From the NCBI RefSeq assembly GCF_021531475.1, contig NZ_JADYTX010000001.1, forward strand, positions 1-64,000: a stretch of 64,000 bases of DNA, in the 5' to 3' direction. Of this stretch, positions 16,989 through 26,265 are shown piece after piece; the first letter of the stretch is position 1; every line of letters begins with the position of its first letter. The stretch comes from Fusobacterium perfoetens (GTDB lineage Bacteria > Fusobacteriota > Fusobacteriia > Fusobacteriales > Fusobacteriaceae). The translations under genes and the position numbers were made by a program. The notes beneath the pieces are model-generated. The model was not told the DNA's origin and searched no databases. It saw nothing but the letters and a program-made list of their open reading frames with translations.

Positions 16989-17030
16989 TTGAGAACGAAA
17001 ATAATACCTTAAGATAAAGGAGATAGGATA

Positions 17031-18056
17031 ATGAATTTAAGCGATTATAAAGGAATAGCTGTATTTGCTGAACAAAGAGATGGGCAATTACAAAACGTAG
17101 GATTAGAATTATTAGGAAAAGCAAGAGAACTAGCAGAAAACTTAGATACTAAAGAAGTAACTGCTATATTAATAGGAAGCGAAATAGAAGGATTAGCAAA
17201 AGAATTAATAGCTTTTGGTGCTGACAGAGTATTAGTAGTAGACAAACCTGAATTAAAATACTATGATACAGAAGCTTATGCACAAGCATTCAAAGCTGTT
17301 ATCGAAGCTAAAAAACCAGAAATCGTATTATTTGGAGCAACAACATTAGGAAGAGACTTAGCTCCAAGAGTATCTTCAAGAATGACAACAGGACTTACTG
17401 CTGACTGTACAAAACTTGAAATTTCTGCTGACGAAAACAAAAGATTAGAAATGACAAGACCTGCATTCGGTGGAAACTTAATGGCAACTATCATCTGTCC
17501 TAACCACAGACCACAAATGTCTACAGTTAGACCAGGAGTTATGCAAAAAATAGCTAAAGATGAAGCTAGAGAAGGAGTAGTTGAAAAATTCGACTTTGCT
17601 TTAGATCAATCTAAATTAAAAGTAAAAGTATTAGAAGTTGTTAAAGAAGAAAAAAATAAAATAGATATCACTGAAGCTAAAATACTAGTTTCTGGAGGAA
17701 GAGGAATCGGATCTGCAGAAAACTTCAAAAACTTACAAGCTGTAGCAGAACAAATCGGAGCAGAAGTATCTGCATCAAGAGCTGCTGTAGACGCTGGATA
17801 TATGGATCACGACAGACAAGTTGGACAAACTGGTAAAACAGTTAGACCTGACATCTACTTTGCTTGTGGAATTTCTGGAGCAATCCAACACGTTGCAGGT
17901 ATGGAAGAATCTGAATATATCGTAGCAATCAACAAAGATAAAGATGCTCCAATATTTGGAATAGCTGACTTAGGAATCGTTGGAGATGCTAACAAAATAA
18001 CAGCATTATTAGCTGAAGAATTAAAAAAAGCTATAGCTGCTAAAGAAGGAAAATAG
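17031..18056 (+). CDS. etfA: Electron transfer flavoprotein, alpha subunit
   Basis: A 341-residue EtfA. The C-terminal FAD-binding domain carries VSGGRGIGSAENF, GQTGKTVRPDIYFACGISGAIQH and the final DLGIVGDANKI motifs. Compare the partial EtfA domain fused inside the protein at 44084-46009, which shares these motifs. It acts with EtfB to pass electrons to or from Bcd. AAGGAG precedes the ATG, and a strong terminator follows. Length is normal. Confidence 0.95.
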   Translation: MNLSDYKGIAVFAEQRDGQLQNVGLELLGKARELAENLDTKEVTAILIGSEIEGLAKELIAFGADRVLVVDKPELKYYDTEAYAQAFKAVIEAKKPEIVLFGATTLGRDLAPRVSSRMTTGLTADCTKLEISADENKRLEMTRPAFGGNLMATIICPNHRPQMSTVRPGVMQKIAKDEAREGVVEKFDFALDQSKLKVKVLEVVKEEKNKIDITEAKILVSGGRGIGSAENFKNLQAVAEQIGAEVSASRAAVDAGYMDHDRQVGQTGKTVRPDIYFACGISGAIQHVAGMEESEYIVAINKDKDAPIFGIADLGIVGDANKITALLAEELKKAIAAKEGK

Positions 18057-18080
18057 TTTTAGTTAAACTTTAAGTCAAGA

Positions 18081-18108
18081 AAGCTGGGAAAATTTCCCAG
18101 CTTTTTTT
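18081..18108 (+). terminator. Intrinsic terminator of the butyrate operon
   Basis: AAGCTGGGAAA (18081-18091) pairs with TTTCCCAGCTT (18093-18103), followed by a run of seven or more T. A strong rho-independent terminator after etfA. Confidence 0.92.
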
Positions 18109-18201
18109 AAATTTTAATAGAAAAGTATAATTTTTTTTATTTAAAAATAAAAAAGATTATCACAAGTATAAATAATTTTATGATAACCCTTTTAATATAA
18201 A

Positions 18202-18786
18202 TTATTTATTTTTTAGCAAAATGGAATCTTCTTCAGTTATCTCTCTTAAAACTTTACAAGGATTTCCTACAGCAATTACTCCAGCAGGAATATCTTTTGT
18301 AACAACAGAGCCAGCTCCTATTATAGAATTATCTCCAATAGTAACTCCACCTAAGACAGTGCAGTTAGCTCCTAACCATACATTATTTCCCAAAGTGATA
18401 GGTTTGCTAAGAGTTATACCTTTATTTCTTTCAGAAGCTAATATAGGGTGACTAGCACAAGAAATAATTGTATTTGGACCTATAAAAGCATTTTCTCCGA
18501 TAGTGACAATGGAGTTATCAAGGATAACACAATTATAATTTAAAATAGCAAGTCCTTTGAAGAAAATATTTTTTCCATAATCGCATTTAAAGTCTTGATT
18601 AATAAAAACTAAATCTCCACATTCTCCAAAAAGTTCTTTCAAAATTTTTGATTTTTTTAATTTATTTTCTGGAGAAAGATGATTATATTCATAAAGTAAT
18701 ATTTGGGCATTCTCTTGAAGAGATTGTAATTCCCTATCTAAAGCGTTATATGGAATCCCATTTAACATTTTTTCTCTTTCTGTCAT
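18202..18786 (-). CDS. Sugar O-acetyltransferase (maltose acetyltransferase type)
   Basis: A 194-residue left-handed beta-helix acetyltransferase, trimeric in relatives and using acetyl-CoA. The N-terminal Mac domain (MTEREKMLNGIPYNALDREL) and hexapeptide repeats (IGENAFIGPNTIISCASHP, GNNVWLGANCTVLGGVTIG) are clear, with the catalytic His in ASHPI. The substrate is unknown; family members acetylate maltose, galactosides or Nod factors. It lies eight bases downstream of the OmpA-like gene on the same strand and is probably co-transcribed with it. Confidence 0.88.
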   Translation of the reverse strand: MTEREKMLNGIPYNALDRELQSLQENAQILLYEYNHLSPENKLKKSKILKELFGECGDLVFINQDFKCDYGKNIFFKGLAILNYNCVILDNSIVTIGENAFIGPNTIISCASHPILASERNKGITLSKPITLGNNVWLGANCTVLGGVTIGDNSIIGAGSVVTKDIPAGVIAVGNPCKVLREITEEDSILLKNK

Positions 18787-18794
18787 ATATCTCC

Positions 18795-19439
18795 TTATGG
18801 AAGAACTTCGATAGTAACTCTTCTATTAGCTTTTCTTCCTTCTAAAGTGCTATTAGGAGCAATTGGCATATCTGGTCCCTTTCCTAATACTGTAAATCTG
18901 TTAGCAGATACTCCACGTGATACAAGGTAATTTCCAACAGATAAAGCTCTCTTTTGAGAAAGTTCCATATTATATTCACGAGAACCTGTTGAGTCAGTAT
19001 GTCCTGTAACTACAATTTTAGATTTTGGATAATTATTTAAAACAGTAGCAATACCGTTTAAGTGTCTTGTAAATTGAGATTTTAAAGCAGAACTATTTAG
19101 ATTGAAAGTTAATCCTTCAGGGATATTTAATAAAATAGAAGAACCAGTATTAACTATTTCAACACCAGAATTATAAAGTACATTTCTAAATTCGTTTTCT
19201 TGTTTTTGAAGGTTAGCACCGATAGCTGTACCTATTAAAGCACCAGCTGCAGTTCCGATTAAAGTTCCTTTTGTATTTCCACCTATTAGTTGACCAGCAA
19301 GAGCACCAGCCGCAGCTCCACTAAGAGCTCCTCCAGTTGTATAAGACATAGAACCTTCAGGTCTTACAAAGTTAGAAGTACATCCTCCTAAAATTAGGGC
19401 AGTAGTTAAGAAACTAACAACTATTTTTTTATTTTTCAT
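18795..19439 (-). CDS. OmpA-family lipoprotein with glycine zipper
   Basis: A 214-residue envelope protein. A lipobox LGGC at residues 17-20 predicts a lipid-anchored N terminus. A Gly/Ala-rich glycine-zipper segment (about 35-75, GALSGAAAGALAGQLIGG) is followed by a C-terminal OmpA domain (about 100-214) with the peptidoglycan-binding signature TGHTDSTGSREYN...LSQKRA and the conserved RANRRV-like end (KANRRVTIEV). It resembles YiaD/Pal-like proteins that link the outer membrane to peptidoglycan. GGAGG is seven bases before the ATG. Confidence 0.9.
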   Translation of the reverse strand: MKNKKIVVSFLTTALILGGCTSNFVRPEGSMSYTTGGALSGAAAGALAGQLIGGNTKGTLIGTAAGALIGTAIGANLQKQENEFRNVLYNSGVEIVNTGSSILLNIPEGLTFNLNSSALKSQFTRHLNGIATVLNNYPKSKIVVTGHTDSTGSREYNMELSQKRALSVGNYLVSRGVSANRFTVLGKGPDMPIAPNSTLEGRKANRRVTIEVLP

Positions 19440-19626
19440 AATTGAACCTCCTAAATCGTGTAATAAAATAAAAAAAATAAACCTCTTATAACAATTATAA
19501 TCTATTATTCTTAACTAATCAATAAATTTGTAAAAAATATTTAAAAAAATTTCAAAAAAACTTAAAATAAAAACCATTGAAAATAAAAGAAAAAATAAAA
19601 AAACGAATAAAAAATAAAAAAAAGTG

Positions 19627-19655
19627 TTGACAGATTTTATATAATATGATATTAT
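19627..19655 (+). promoter_or_regulatory. tRNA-cluster promoter
   Basis: A consensus TTGACA (19627-19632), 17-base spacer and TATTAT (19650-19655) about 20 bases before the first tRNA. This is one of the strongest promoters in the window and fits a stable-RNA operon. Confidence 0.85.
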
Positions 19656-19676
19656 TATTCTTGTCTTAGGGGACGT

Positions 19677-19753
19677 CGGAATATAGCGCAGTCCGGTAGC
19701 GCACTTGCCTTGGGAGCAAGGGGCCGCAAGTTCGAATCTTGCTATTCCGACCA
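19677..19753 (+). tRNA. tRNA-Pro (TGG)
   Basis: Acceptor stem CGGAATA/TATTCCG with C1-G72 typical of bacterial tRNA-Pro, D-arm GCGCAGTCCGGTAGCGC, anticodon TGG, T-loop GTTCGAATC, encoded CCA. Confidence 0.95.
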
Positions 19754-19756
19754 TTT

Positions 19757-19832
<76 letters not shown>

Positions 19833-19845
19833 TTTTTATGTTTAT

Positions 19846-19922
<77 letters not shown>

Positions 19923-19927
19923 TTAAT

Positions 19928-20004
19928 GGTGACTGTAGTTCAGTTGGTAGAGCGCCAGTTTGTGGCACTGGTTGTCGCGAGTTCGAGCCTCGTCAGTCAC
20001 CCCA
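19928..20004 (+). tRNA. tRNA-His (GTG)
   Basis: Acceptor stem GTGACTG/CAGTCAC with an extra 5' G (19928) opposite C73, the tRNA-His identity feature. Anticodon GTG, encoded CCA. Confidence 0.95.
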
Positions 20005-20013
20005 TAACAATAT

Positions 20014-20089
20014 GCGTCATTAGCTCAGTAGGTAGAGCACACGACTTTTAATCGTGTTGTCACTGGTTCAAATCCAGTATGACGCACCA
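20014..20089 (+). tRNA. tRNA-Lys (TTT)
   Basis: Acceptor stem GCGTCAT/ATGACGC, anticodon loop CTTTTAA (anticodon TTT), encoded CCA. Confidence 0.95.
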
Positions 20090-20099
20090 TAAATTTAGT

Positions 20100-20183
20100 G
20101 CGAGGATGGCGGAATTGGCAGACGCGCTAGACTTAGGATCTAGTGTCTCCGACGTGAGGGTTCAAGTCCCTCTCTTCGCACCA
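20100..20183 (+). tRNA. tRNA-Leu (TAG)
   Basis: A class II tRNA with a long variable arm: acceptor stem GCGAGGA/TCTTCGC with one G-U pair, anticodon loop around CTTAGGA (anticodon TAG), encoded CCA. Confidence 0.94.
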
Positions 20184-20221
20184 TTTTTTTATAAAAAAAT
20201 AAATAATTTAGAATTATACAA

Positions 20222-20250
20222 AGGGCTACTTTTTTAGGTAGTCTTTTCTT
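20222..20250 (+). terminator. Terminator of the tRNA cluster
   Basis: An 8-bp stem AGGGCTAC (20222-20229) / GTAGTCTT (20238-20245) allowing G-U pairs, followed by TTCTT. Confidence 0.6.
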
Positions 20251-20323
20251 ATATTTAAAATATATTTTAAAAGTTGTTTTTTTATGCTATAATTATTTAG
20301 GCAAAACTCTAGCAAGGAATGGA

Positions 20324-20893
20324 ATGAGTATGGAAATATATGACGCAAAAGAAAAAACAAAGATAAATTTTCAAAAAATACAAAATGAAAAAAATTTTTA
20401 TTTAGGAGAATTTAGAGAAAATGTAATTTCTGCATTGAAAAAACAGGATATAGATGAGAATATTCAATATCGTTTTTTAAATCTAATGAAAAATAAAAAT
20501 GCAAAACTTTTAAAAATAAGCAGAGAGCTTAATATGAAAGATATAAAAAAATATATAGAGTATGCTGAAAAAATAAATTTAAACTATCGTTTAGTAGATG
20601 GTTTATCATATGAAGGGGATATTGGAATGGTAATTGTTTCAAAGGAGCCTTTAGAAAATGAAAATGAGGATATCATTTTTGAGGGAGAACAAGAGTTATA
20701 TGTAAAAGCAGGTCTTTCACCTTATTACTGGGAAGCTGAAGGAAAGAAGATCTGTAAAAAACATTATAAATTACTGGAAGAGAAATATCCAGAAAAAAAA
20801 GAAAAGTTTGACTTAATGGGAATATTAGATAAAATGTTGGGATATAAATGTCCTATCTGTACAAAGGAAAATTCAAACAAAGGAGATATTTAA
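20324..20893 (+). CDS. DUF1694 (YueI-like) protein with Cys-rich C terminus
   Basis: A 189-residue protein. The N-terminal two thirds match the DUF1694/YueI family pattern as I know it: [18 protein letters not shown] near residue 28, then [37 protein letters not shown] and [13 protein letters not shown]. The family is of unknown function and relates to the L7Ae/L30e-like fold in some annotations. The C-terminal part (about 145-189) has KKICKKHY and YKCPIC, a C/H pattern that could bind zinc. An extended -10 (TGCTATAAT at 20285-20293) lies upstream. The stop overlaps the murA start by one base. Confidence 0.65.
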   Translation: MSMEIYDAKEKTKINFQKIQNEKNFYLGEFRENVISALKKQDIDENIQYRFLNLMKNKNAKLLKISRELNMKDIKKYIEYAEKINLNYRLVDGLSYEGDIGMVIVSKEPLENENEDIIFEGEQELYVKAGLSPYYWEAEGKKICKKHYKLLEEKYPEKKEKFDLMGILDKMLGYKCPICTKENSNKGDI

Positions 20894-22170
20894 TGGGAGT
20901 AGGAGCTTTTAAAATCAGAGGAAATAAAAAATTATCGGGAATACTAGAAGTAGAAGGATCTAAAAATGGATCATTACCAATTTTTGTAGCCACTCTTATA
21001 GAGAAAGGTACATACATTTTAAGAAATATTCCAAATCTTATGGACATAAGAACATTAATCAAACTATTAGAAAGTTTAGGGCTAGAAGTAGAACAACTGG
21101 ATAAACACTCATATAAAATTGTAAATAATGGTATAAAAAATATAGAAGCATCTTATGAGTTAGTAAAAAAAATGAGAGCATCATTTTTAGTAATGGGACC
21201 AATACTTGCTCACTGTGGAGAAGCTAAAGTATCACTTCCTGGAGGTTGTGCAATAGGAGCAAGACCTGTTGATTTACATTTAAAAGGTTTTGAAGCTTTA
21301 GGAACAGAAATAACAATAGAACATGGTTATGTATATGGTAAAGTAAAAGATGGAAAACTAAAAGGAGATAAAATAATTTTAGATTTTCCAAGTGTAGGAG
21401 CAACAGAAAATATAATAATGGCTGCAGTAAAAGCAGAGGGTGTTACAATAATAGAAAATGTGGCTAGAGAACCAGAAATCGATGATCTTTGTCATTTCTT
21501 AAATAAAATGGGAGCAAAAATAGAAGGAATAGGAGAAGGAAAACTTACAATAACAGGAGTTGACAAACTATATCCTTGTGAATATGAAATAATACCAGAT
21601 AGAATCGTTGCAGGAACATTTATAATCGCTGCTGTAATGTTTGAAGGGGTAAAAGTTAAAGGAGTTAGAACAGAGCATTTAGAAAGCTTTTTAATGAAAC
21701 TTCAAGAGATGGGAGTAACTTATCACATTGATGAAAATGGACTTTTTGAAGTTACTTCTAAATTAGAAGATCTAAAGGGAGTAAAAGTAAAAACAATGCC
21801 TCACCCAGGTTTCCCAACAGATTTACAATCTCCTATTATGACTCTTATGTGTTTAGCTAAAGGAAGTAGCGAGATAACAGAAACAATATTTGAAAATAGA
21901 TTTATGCACGTACCTGAGTTAAATAGAATGGGTGCAGAGATAACAACAGAAAAAAACATAGCAGTAATAAAAGGAATTGACAAATTTTCTTCAGCACAAG
22001 TTATGTCAAGTGATTTAAGAGCTGGAGCAGCTTTGGTCCTTGCAGCTTTAAAAAGTGAGGGAGAAAGTACTGTAAATAGAATTTATCATATAGATCGTGG
22101 ATATGAGGATCTTGAAATTAAATTAAGAAATATTGGTGCTGATATAGAAAGAGTTAAAGAAGAGATATAG
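20893..22170 (+). CDS. murA: UDP-N-acetylglucosamine 1-carboxyvinyltransferase
   Basis: A 425-residue EPT-family enzyme that transfers enolpyruvate from PEP to UDP-GlcNAc, the first committed step of peptidoglycan synthesis. The catalytic, fosfomycin-reactive Cys is C119 in [14 protein letters not shown]. The N-terminal substrate loop reads GSKNGSLP, where most MurA have GAKNAALP. ATG 20893 overlaps the preceding TAA and has AAAGGAGA upstream; the longer frame from 20848 is an overlap artefact. Length is normal. Confidence 0.95.
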   Translation: MGVGAFKIRGNKKLSGILEVEGSKNGSLPIFVATLIEKGTYILRNIPNLMDIRTLIKLLESLGLEVEQLDKHSYKIVNNGIKNIEASYELVKKMRASFLVMGPILAHCGEAKVSLPGGCAIGARPVDLHLKGFEALGTEITIEHGYVYGKVKDGKLKGDKIILDFPSVGATENIIMAAVKAEGVTIIENVAREPEIDDLCHFLNKMGAKIEGIGEGKLTITGVDKLYPCEYEIIPDRIVAGTFIIAAVMFEGVKVKGVRTEHLESFLMKLQEMGVTYHIDENGLFEVTSKLEDLKGVKVKTMPHPGFPTDLQSPIMTLMCLAKGSSEITETIFENRFMHVPELNRMGAEITTEKNIAVIKGIDKFSSAQVMSSDLRAGAALVLAALKSEGESTVNRIYHIDRGYEDLEIKLRNIGADIERVKEEI

Positions 22171-22177
22171 GAGTGAT

Positions 22178-22888
22178 ATGGATAAAATAATCGGAATAAA
22201 CCCTGTTATGGAGGTTTTAGAAAATAAAGAAAAGAATATTGAGAAAATAGAAATATTTCAAGGAATAAAAGAAGATAAAGCTAATCTTATTAGAAAAAAA
22301 GCCTCTGAAAGAAATATAAAAGTTCAATATATTAAGAAAAAAGTTGATAATTCACAAGGAGTTATTGCTTATATAAGTTCCTATGATTATTATGTTGAAT
22401 TTGGAGAGTTTTTAGAAAAAATAGCTCCTAAAGAAAAAGATATAGTTTTGGTTTTAGATGGTGTACAAGACCCTAGAAACTTTGGAGCAATAATAAGAAG
22501 TGCTGAGATATTTGGTGTATCAGGTATAGTTATTCCTGAGAGAAACTCTGTAAGTATAAATGAAACAGTTGTAAAAACTTCAACAGGAGCTATAGAATAT
22601 GTTGATATAGTTAAGGTTGTAAATATTACAGAAGCACTAAAAAATCTTAAAAAATTAGGATATTGGGTATATGGAGCAGAAGGTGACGGAGCAAAAGTAT
22701 ATTCAGAAGAAAAATATCCAGACAAAACAGTAATAGTTTTAGGTAGTGAAGGATTTGGAATAAGAAAAAAAGTTAAGGAAAACTGTGATATTTTGATAAA
22801 AATACCAATGCACGGAAAGATAAACTCTTTAAATGTGTCTGTTGCAGGAGGAATTCTTTTGTCAGAAGTGGCAAAATCAATTTATTAA
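22178..22888 (+). CDS. rlmB: 23S rRNA 2'-O-methyltransferase, SpoU/TrmH family
   Basis: A 236-residue SPOUT methyltransferase. It has an N-terminal L30e-like substrate-binding domain (GINPVMEVLENKEKNIEKI...) and a C-terminal knotted domain with the family motifs VLDGVQDPRNFGAIIRSAE, VLGSEGFGI and IPMHGKINSLNVSVAGGI. The RlmB assignment (G2251 2'-O-methylation) rests on overall similarity and on its position before a sigma-H-like gene, as in the Bacillus yacO-sigH region. Start and Shine-Dalgarno (TAGGAGTG) are clear. Confidence 0.88.
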   Translation: MDKIIGINPVMEVLENKEKNIEKIEIFQGIKEDKANLIRKKASERNIKVQYIKKKVDNSQGVIAYISSYDYYVEFGEFLEKIAPKEKDIVLVLDGVQDPRNFGAIIRSAEIFGVSGIVIPERNSVSINETVVKTSTGAIEYVDIVKVVNITEALKNLKKLGYWVYGAEGDGAKVYSEEKYPDKTVIVLGSEGFGIRKKVKENCDILIKIPMHGKINSLNVSVAGGILLSEVAKSIY

Positions 22889-22907
22889 AAAATTTGGAGT
22901 GTGTTAA

Positions 22908-23489
22908 ATGGACGCGTCAGAATTAAAAATTTTGATGAAAGCCAAAGCTGGTGATAATGAAAGCTTTGAAATTCTTTTAAAAAAATATGAAAAATACATA
23001 TATATGAATACAAAGGATTACTTTCTTGCTGATGGAGAGAGAGAAGACTTGGTTCAAGAAGGAATAATAGGACTTTTAAAAGGAATAAAAAGCTATGATA
23101 GTGAGAGAGAGGCTTCTTTTAAAACTTTCGTAATAATGTGTATGAGAAGACAAATTATCACAGCTATAAAATCTTCCAATAGTAAGAAAAATAGATTTAT
23201 AAGTTTGTCAGGATCAGAAACTGATGAAAGTTTGATGGAAGAATATGTAGAAAAATCTCCAAATGCTGAAGAGGTTTTTTTATATAAAGAGCTTATGGAA
23301 GAGTTTAAAGAATACACAAAAGAACATTTTAGTGATTTAGAAAAAGAAGTTTTAGAGAAACTTTTTCAAGGATATAACTACAGCGAAATAGCTGAAAATT
23401 TAGGAAAACCAGCAAAAGTCATAGACAATGCTTATCAAAGAATAAAAAATAAAGTAAAAAGATGGCTTAAAGATTTTAGAAATGTATAA
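22908..23489 (+). CDS. Alternative sigma factor, SigH-like (sigma-70 family)
   Basis: A 193-residue sigma factor with region 2 (about 10-85: EDLVQEGIIGLLKGIKSYD, then ASFKTFVIMCMRRQIITAIKSS) and region 4 (about 130-190: LSDLEKEVLEKLFQGYNYSEIAENL). The RFISLSGSETDESL linker and the rlmB-sigH order resemble Bacillus Spo0H. Fusobacteria do not sporulate. In other non-sporulating relatives of this family (Staphylococcus SigH, Streptococcus ComX) the targets are competence and pilus genes, so the secretion/pilus cluster in this window is a possible target. That link is inference only. Confidence 0.82.
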   Translation: MDASELKILMKAKAGDNESFEILLKKYEKYIYMNTKDYFLADGEREDLVQEGIIGLLKGIKSYDSEREASFKTFVIMCMRRQIITAIKSSNSKKNRFISLSGSETDESLMEEYVEKSPNAEEVFLYKELMEEFKEYTKEHFSDLEKEVLEKLFQGYNYSEIAENLGKPAKVIDNAYQRIKNKVKRWLKDFRNV

Positions 23490-23526
23490 ATTTAAAATAT
23501 AAAAACTTTTTAGAAAAGGGGGAACA

Positions 23527-26124
23527 ATGAAAGAGTATAATTTCAGAGAAATTGAAAAAAAATGGCAAGCAAAGTGGGAAAATAGTGTACTCTTTAAAAC
23601 TAACGATAAAGTAGATGGAAAAGAAAACTATTATGTTTTAGTAATGTTACCTTATCCATCAGGAAAATTGCACGTTGGACACGCAAGAAACTATACAATA
23701 GGTGACGTTATAGCTAGATATAAAAAAATGAAAGGATATAATGTACTTCACCCAATGGGATGGGATTCTTTCGGATTACCAGCTGAAAACGCAGCTATTC
23801 AACATGGAGCACACCCAGCAATCTGGACAAAATCAAATATAGAAAATATGAAAAGACAATTAAAATTAATGGGACTTTCATATGATTGGGACAGAGAAGT
23901 TGCCACTTATACAAAAGAATATTATAGATGGAACCAATGGATATTCAAAAAATTATACGAAAAAGGTTTAGTTTATAAAAAAGTATCAACAGTAAACTGG
24001 TGTCCAGAATGTCAAACAGTTTTAGCAAATGAACAAGTTGAAGACGGAAAATGTTGGAGACACTCAAATACTCAAGTTATTCAAAAAGACTTAGAACAAT
24101 GGTTCTTTAAAATAACTGATTATGCAGAAGAATTACTTACTGGTCACGAAGAATTAAGAGAAGGTTGGCCAGAAAAAGTTCTTACAATGCAAAAGAACTG
24201 GATAGGAAAATCTTTTGGTACTGAGATAGTATTTACAGTTGAAGAAACTGGAGAAAAATTACCACTATTCACAACAAGAATAGACACTATCCATGGAGTA
24301 ACTTATTGCGTTGTAGCTCCAGAACACCCAATTGTAAATAAAGTTATAGAAGCTAATCCAAGTATAAAAGAGGCAGTTAGCAACATGAAAAATATGGATA
24401 TAATCGAAAGAACTGCTGAAGGAAAAGAGAAAAATGGAATACCAACAGGTTGGCATGTTATAAACCCTGTTACTGGAGATAAAGTACCTTTATGGATAGC
24501 TGACTATGTTCTTATGAACTATGGAACAGGAGCAGTAATGGCTGTACCTACTCACGACGAAAGAGACTTTGCTTTTGCTAGAAAATATAACTTACCAATG
24601 AAAGTTGTAATTAATCCAGTTGGACAAGAGGAAATTTTAAATCCAGCTGAGATGAAAGAAGCATTTACGGAAGCTGGGGTAATGGTAAACTCTGGAGAGT
24701 TTAACGGAATGAACTCAAAAGAAGCTCTTGAAAAAATAGCTGACTATGTTCAAGCTAAAGGATACGGAGAAAAAACAACAAAATATAGATTAAAAGACTG
24801 GGGAATTTCAAGACAAAGATATTGGGGAACTCCTATTCCAGTATTATACTGTGATAAATGTGGAATGGTAATGGAAAAAGATGAAAATCTTCCAGTAGAA
24901 TTACCGACAGATGTTAAATTTACAGGAAATGGAAACCCTATTGAAACTTCTGAAGAATATAAACATGCAGTATGTCCAATCTGTGGAGGACCAGCAAGAA
25001 GAGAAACAGATACAATGGATACATTCGTTGATTCATCTTGGTATTTCTTAAGATATTGTGACCCTAAAAATACAAATCTTCCATTCTCTAAAGAAGCTGC
25101 AGATACTTGGACTTCTGTAAATCAATATATAGGTGGAGTAGAACATGCTGTAATGCACTTATTATATGCAAGATTCTTCTACAAAGCTTTAAGAGATTTA
25201 GGACTTGTAAGTGCTAATGAACCATTCAAAAGACTTCTTACTCAAGGAATGGTATTAGCTGACTCTTATTATTCACCAGCAACAAATAAATTCTTATTCC
25301 CATCAGAAGTTGAATTAAAAGATGGTAAAGCTTTTGCAAAAGAAACTGGTGAAGAATTAGTTATTAAAATGGAAAAAATGTCAAAATCTAAAAATAACGG
25401 TGTTGACCCAGAAGAGATAATGGAAAAATATGGTGCTGACGCTACAAGATTATTTATAATGTTCACTGCACCACCTGAAAAAGAATTAGAATGGAACGAA
25501 AATGGACTTGCAGGAGCAGTTAGATTCTTAAATAGAGTATGGAGAATAGTTGTAGAAAATAAAGAATTTATAAGTGATGACAAAATAGATTATTCAAAAA
25601 TCTCTAAAGAAGATAAAGCACTAGTTAGAAAACTTCATCAAACAATCAAAAAAATCACTGATTCAATAGAAGATAACTACCACTTCAATACAGCAATAGC
25701 TGGAACAATGGAACTTATCAATGATGTTTATGATTATAGAGCAAATGTACTTGGAACAGATAAAGAAACACCTGAATCTAAAAAAATATTTGGACAAGTT
25801 ATAGAAAATATAATTTTAATGCTTTCTCCATTTACACCACATTTCTGTGATGAGTTATGGGAAGAAATTGGAGAAGAGGGATATTTATTCAATGCTCCTT
25901 GGCCAGAATATGATGAAAAATTAACAGTGGCTGACGAAGTTACAATAGCTGTACAAGTAAACGGAAAAGTAAGAGGTTCTGTTACAGTAGATGTAAATGC
26001 TTCAAAAGAAGAGATTGAAAAACAAGCCTTTGAAATTGAAAATGTTAAAAAATTCACAGAGGGAAAAACAGTTGCAAAAGTGATAGTTGTTCCTAAGAAA
26101 ATAGTAAACATAGTAGTTAAATAA
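23527..26124 (+). CDS. leuS: Leucyl-tRNA synthetase
   Basis: A class I synthetase of 865 residues that charges tRNA-Leu. The HIGH motif is HVGHARN near residue 50, the KMSKS motif is KMSKSKNNG near 618. The CP1 editing domain (about 225-420, with TTRIDTIHGVTY and GTGAVMAVPTHDERD) and the zinc-like Cys pairs CPECQ and CDKCG/CPICG are present. AGGGGGAAC precedes the ATG. No T-box leader is present between sigH and leuS. Confidence 0.97.
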   Translation: MKEYNFREIEKKWQAKWENSVLFKTNDKVDGKENYYVLVMLPYPSGKLHVGHARNYTIGDVIARYKKMKGYNVLHPMGWDSFGLPAENAAIQHGAHPAIWTKSNIENMKRQLKLMGLSYDWDREVATYTKEYYRWNQWIFKKLYEKGLVYKKVSTVNWCPECQTVLANEQVEDGKCWRHSNTQVIQKDLEQWFFKITDYAEELLTGHEELREGWPEKVLTMQKNWIGKSFGTEIVFTVEETGEKLPLFTTRIDTIHGVTYCVVAPEHPIVNKVIEANPSIKEAVSNMKNMDIIERTAEGKEKNGIPTGWHVINPVTGDKVPLWIADYVLMNYGTGAVMAVPTHDERDFAFARKYNLPMKVVINPVGQEEILNPAEMKEAFTEAGVMVNSGEFNGMNSKEALEKIADYVQAKGYGEKTTKYRLKDWGISRQRYWGTPIPVLYCDKCGMVMEKDENLPVELPTDVKFTGNGNPIETSEEYKHAVCPICGGPARRETDTMDTFVDSSWYFLRYCDPKNTNLPFSKEAADTWTSVNQYIGGVEHAVMHLLYARFFYKALRDLGLVSANEPFKRLLTQGMVLADSYYSPATNKFLFPSEVELKDGKAFAKETGEELVIKMEKMSKSKNNGVDPEEIMEKYGADATRLFIMFTAPPEKELEWNENGLAGAVRFLNRVWRIVVENKEFISDDKIDYSKISKEDKALVRKLHQTIKKITDSIEDNYHFNTAIAGTMELINDVYDYRANVLGTDKETPESKKIFGQVIENIILMLSPFTPHFCDELWEEIGEEGYLFNAPWPEYDEKLTVADEVTIAVQVNGKVRGSVTVDVNASKEEIEKQAFEIENVKKFTEGKTVAKVIVVPKKIVNIVVK

Positions 26125-26131
26125 AATTTTA

Positions 26132-26165
26132 AAATCCTGTAAATAAATTTTGCAGGATTTTTTTA
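26132..26165 (+). terminator. Intrinsic terminator after leuS
   Basis: AAATCCTG (26132-26139) pairs with CAGGATTT (26153-26160), followed by TTTTTA. Confidence 0.85.
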
Positions 26166-26265
26166 TTAAAAATATTGAAATATATATATTTTTTTTGAAA
26201 ACTGTAGTATAATAAGAGAGTTAATAGAAAAATAATTAAGAAAAGATTTAGAAGGAGATGATAGT

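Noticed and set aside
23490-23526. T-box or attenuator before leuS
   Set aside because: Only 37 bases separate sigH and leuS, with no room for a regulatory RNA.
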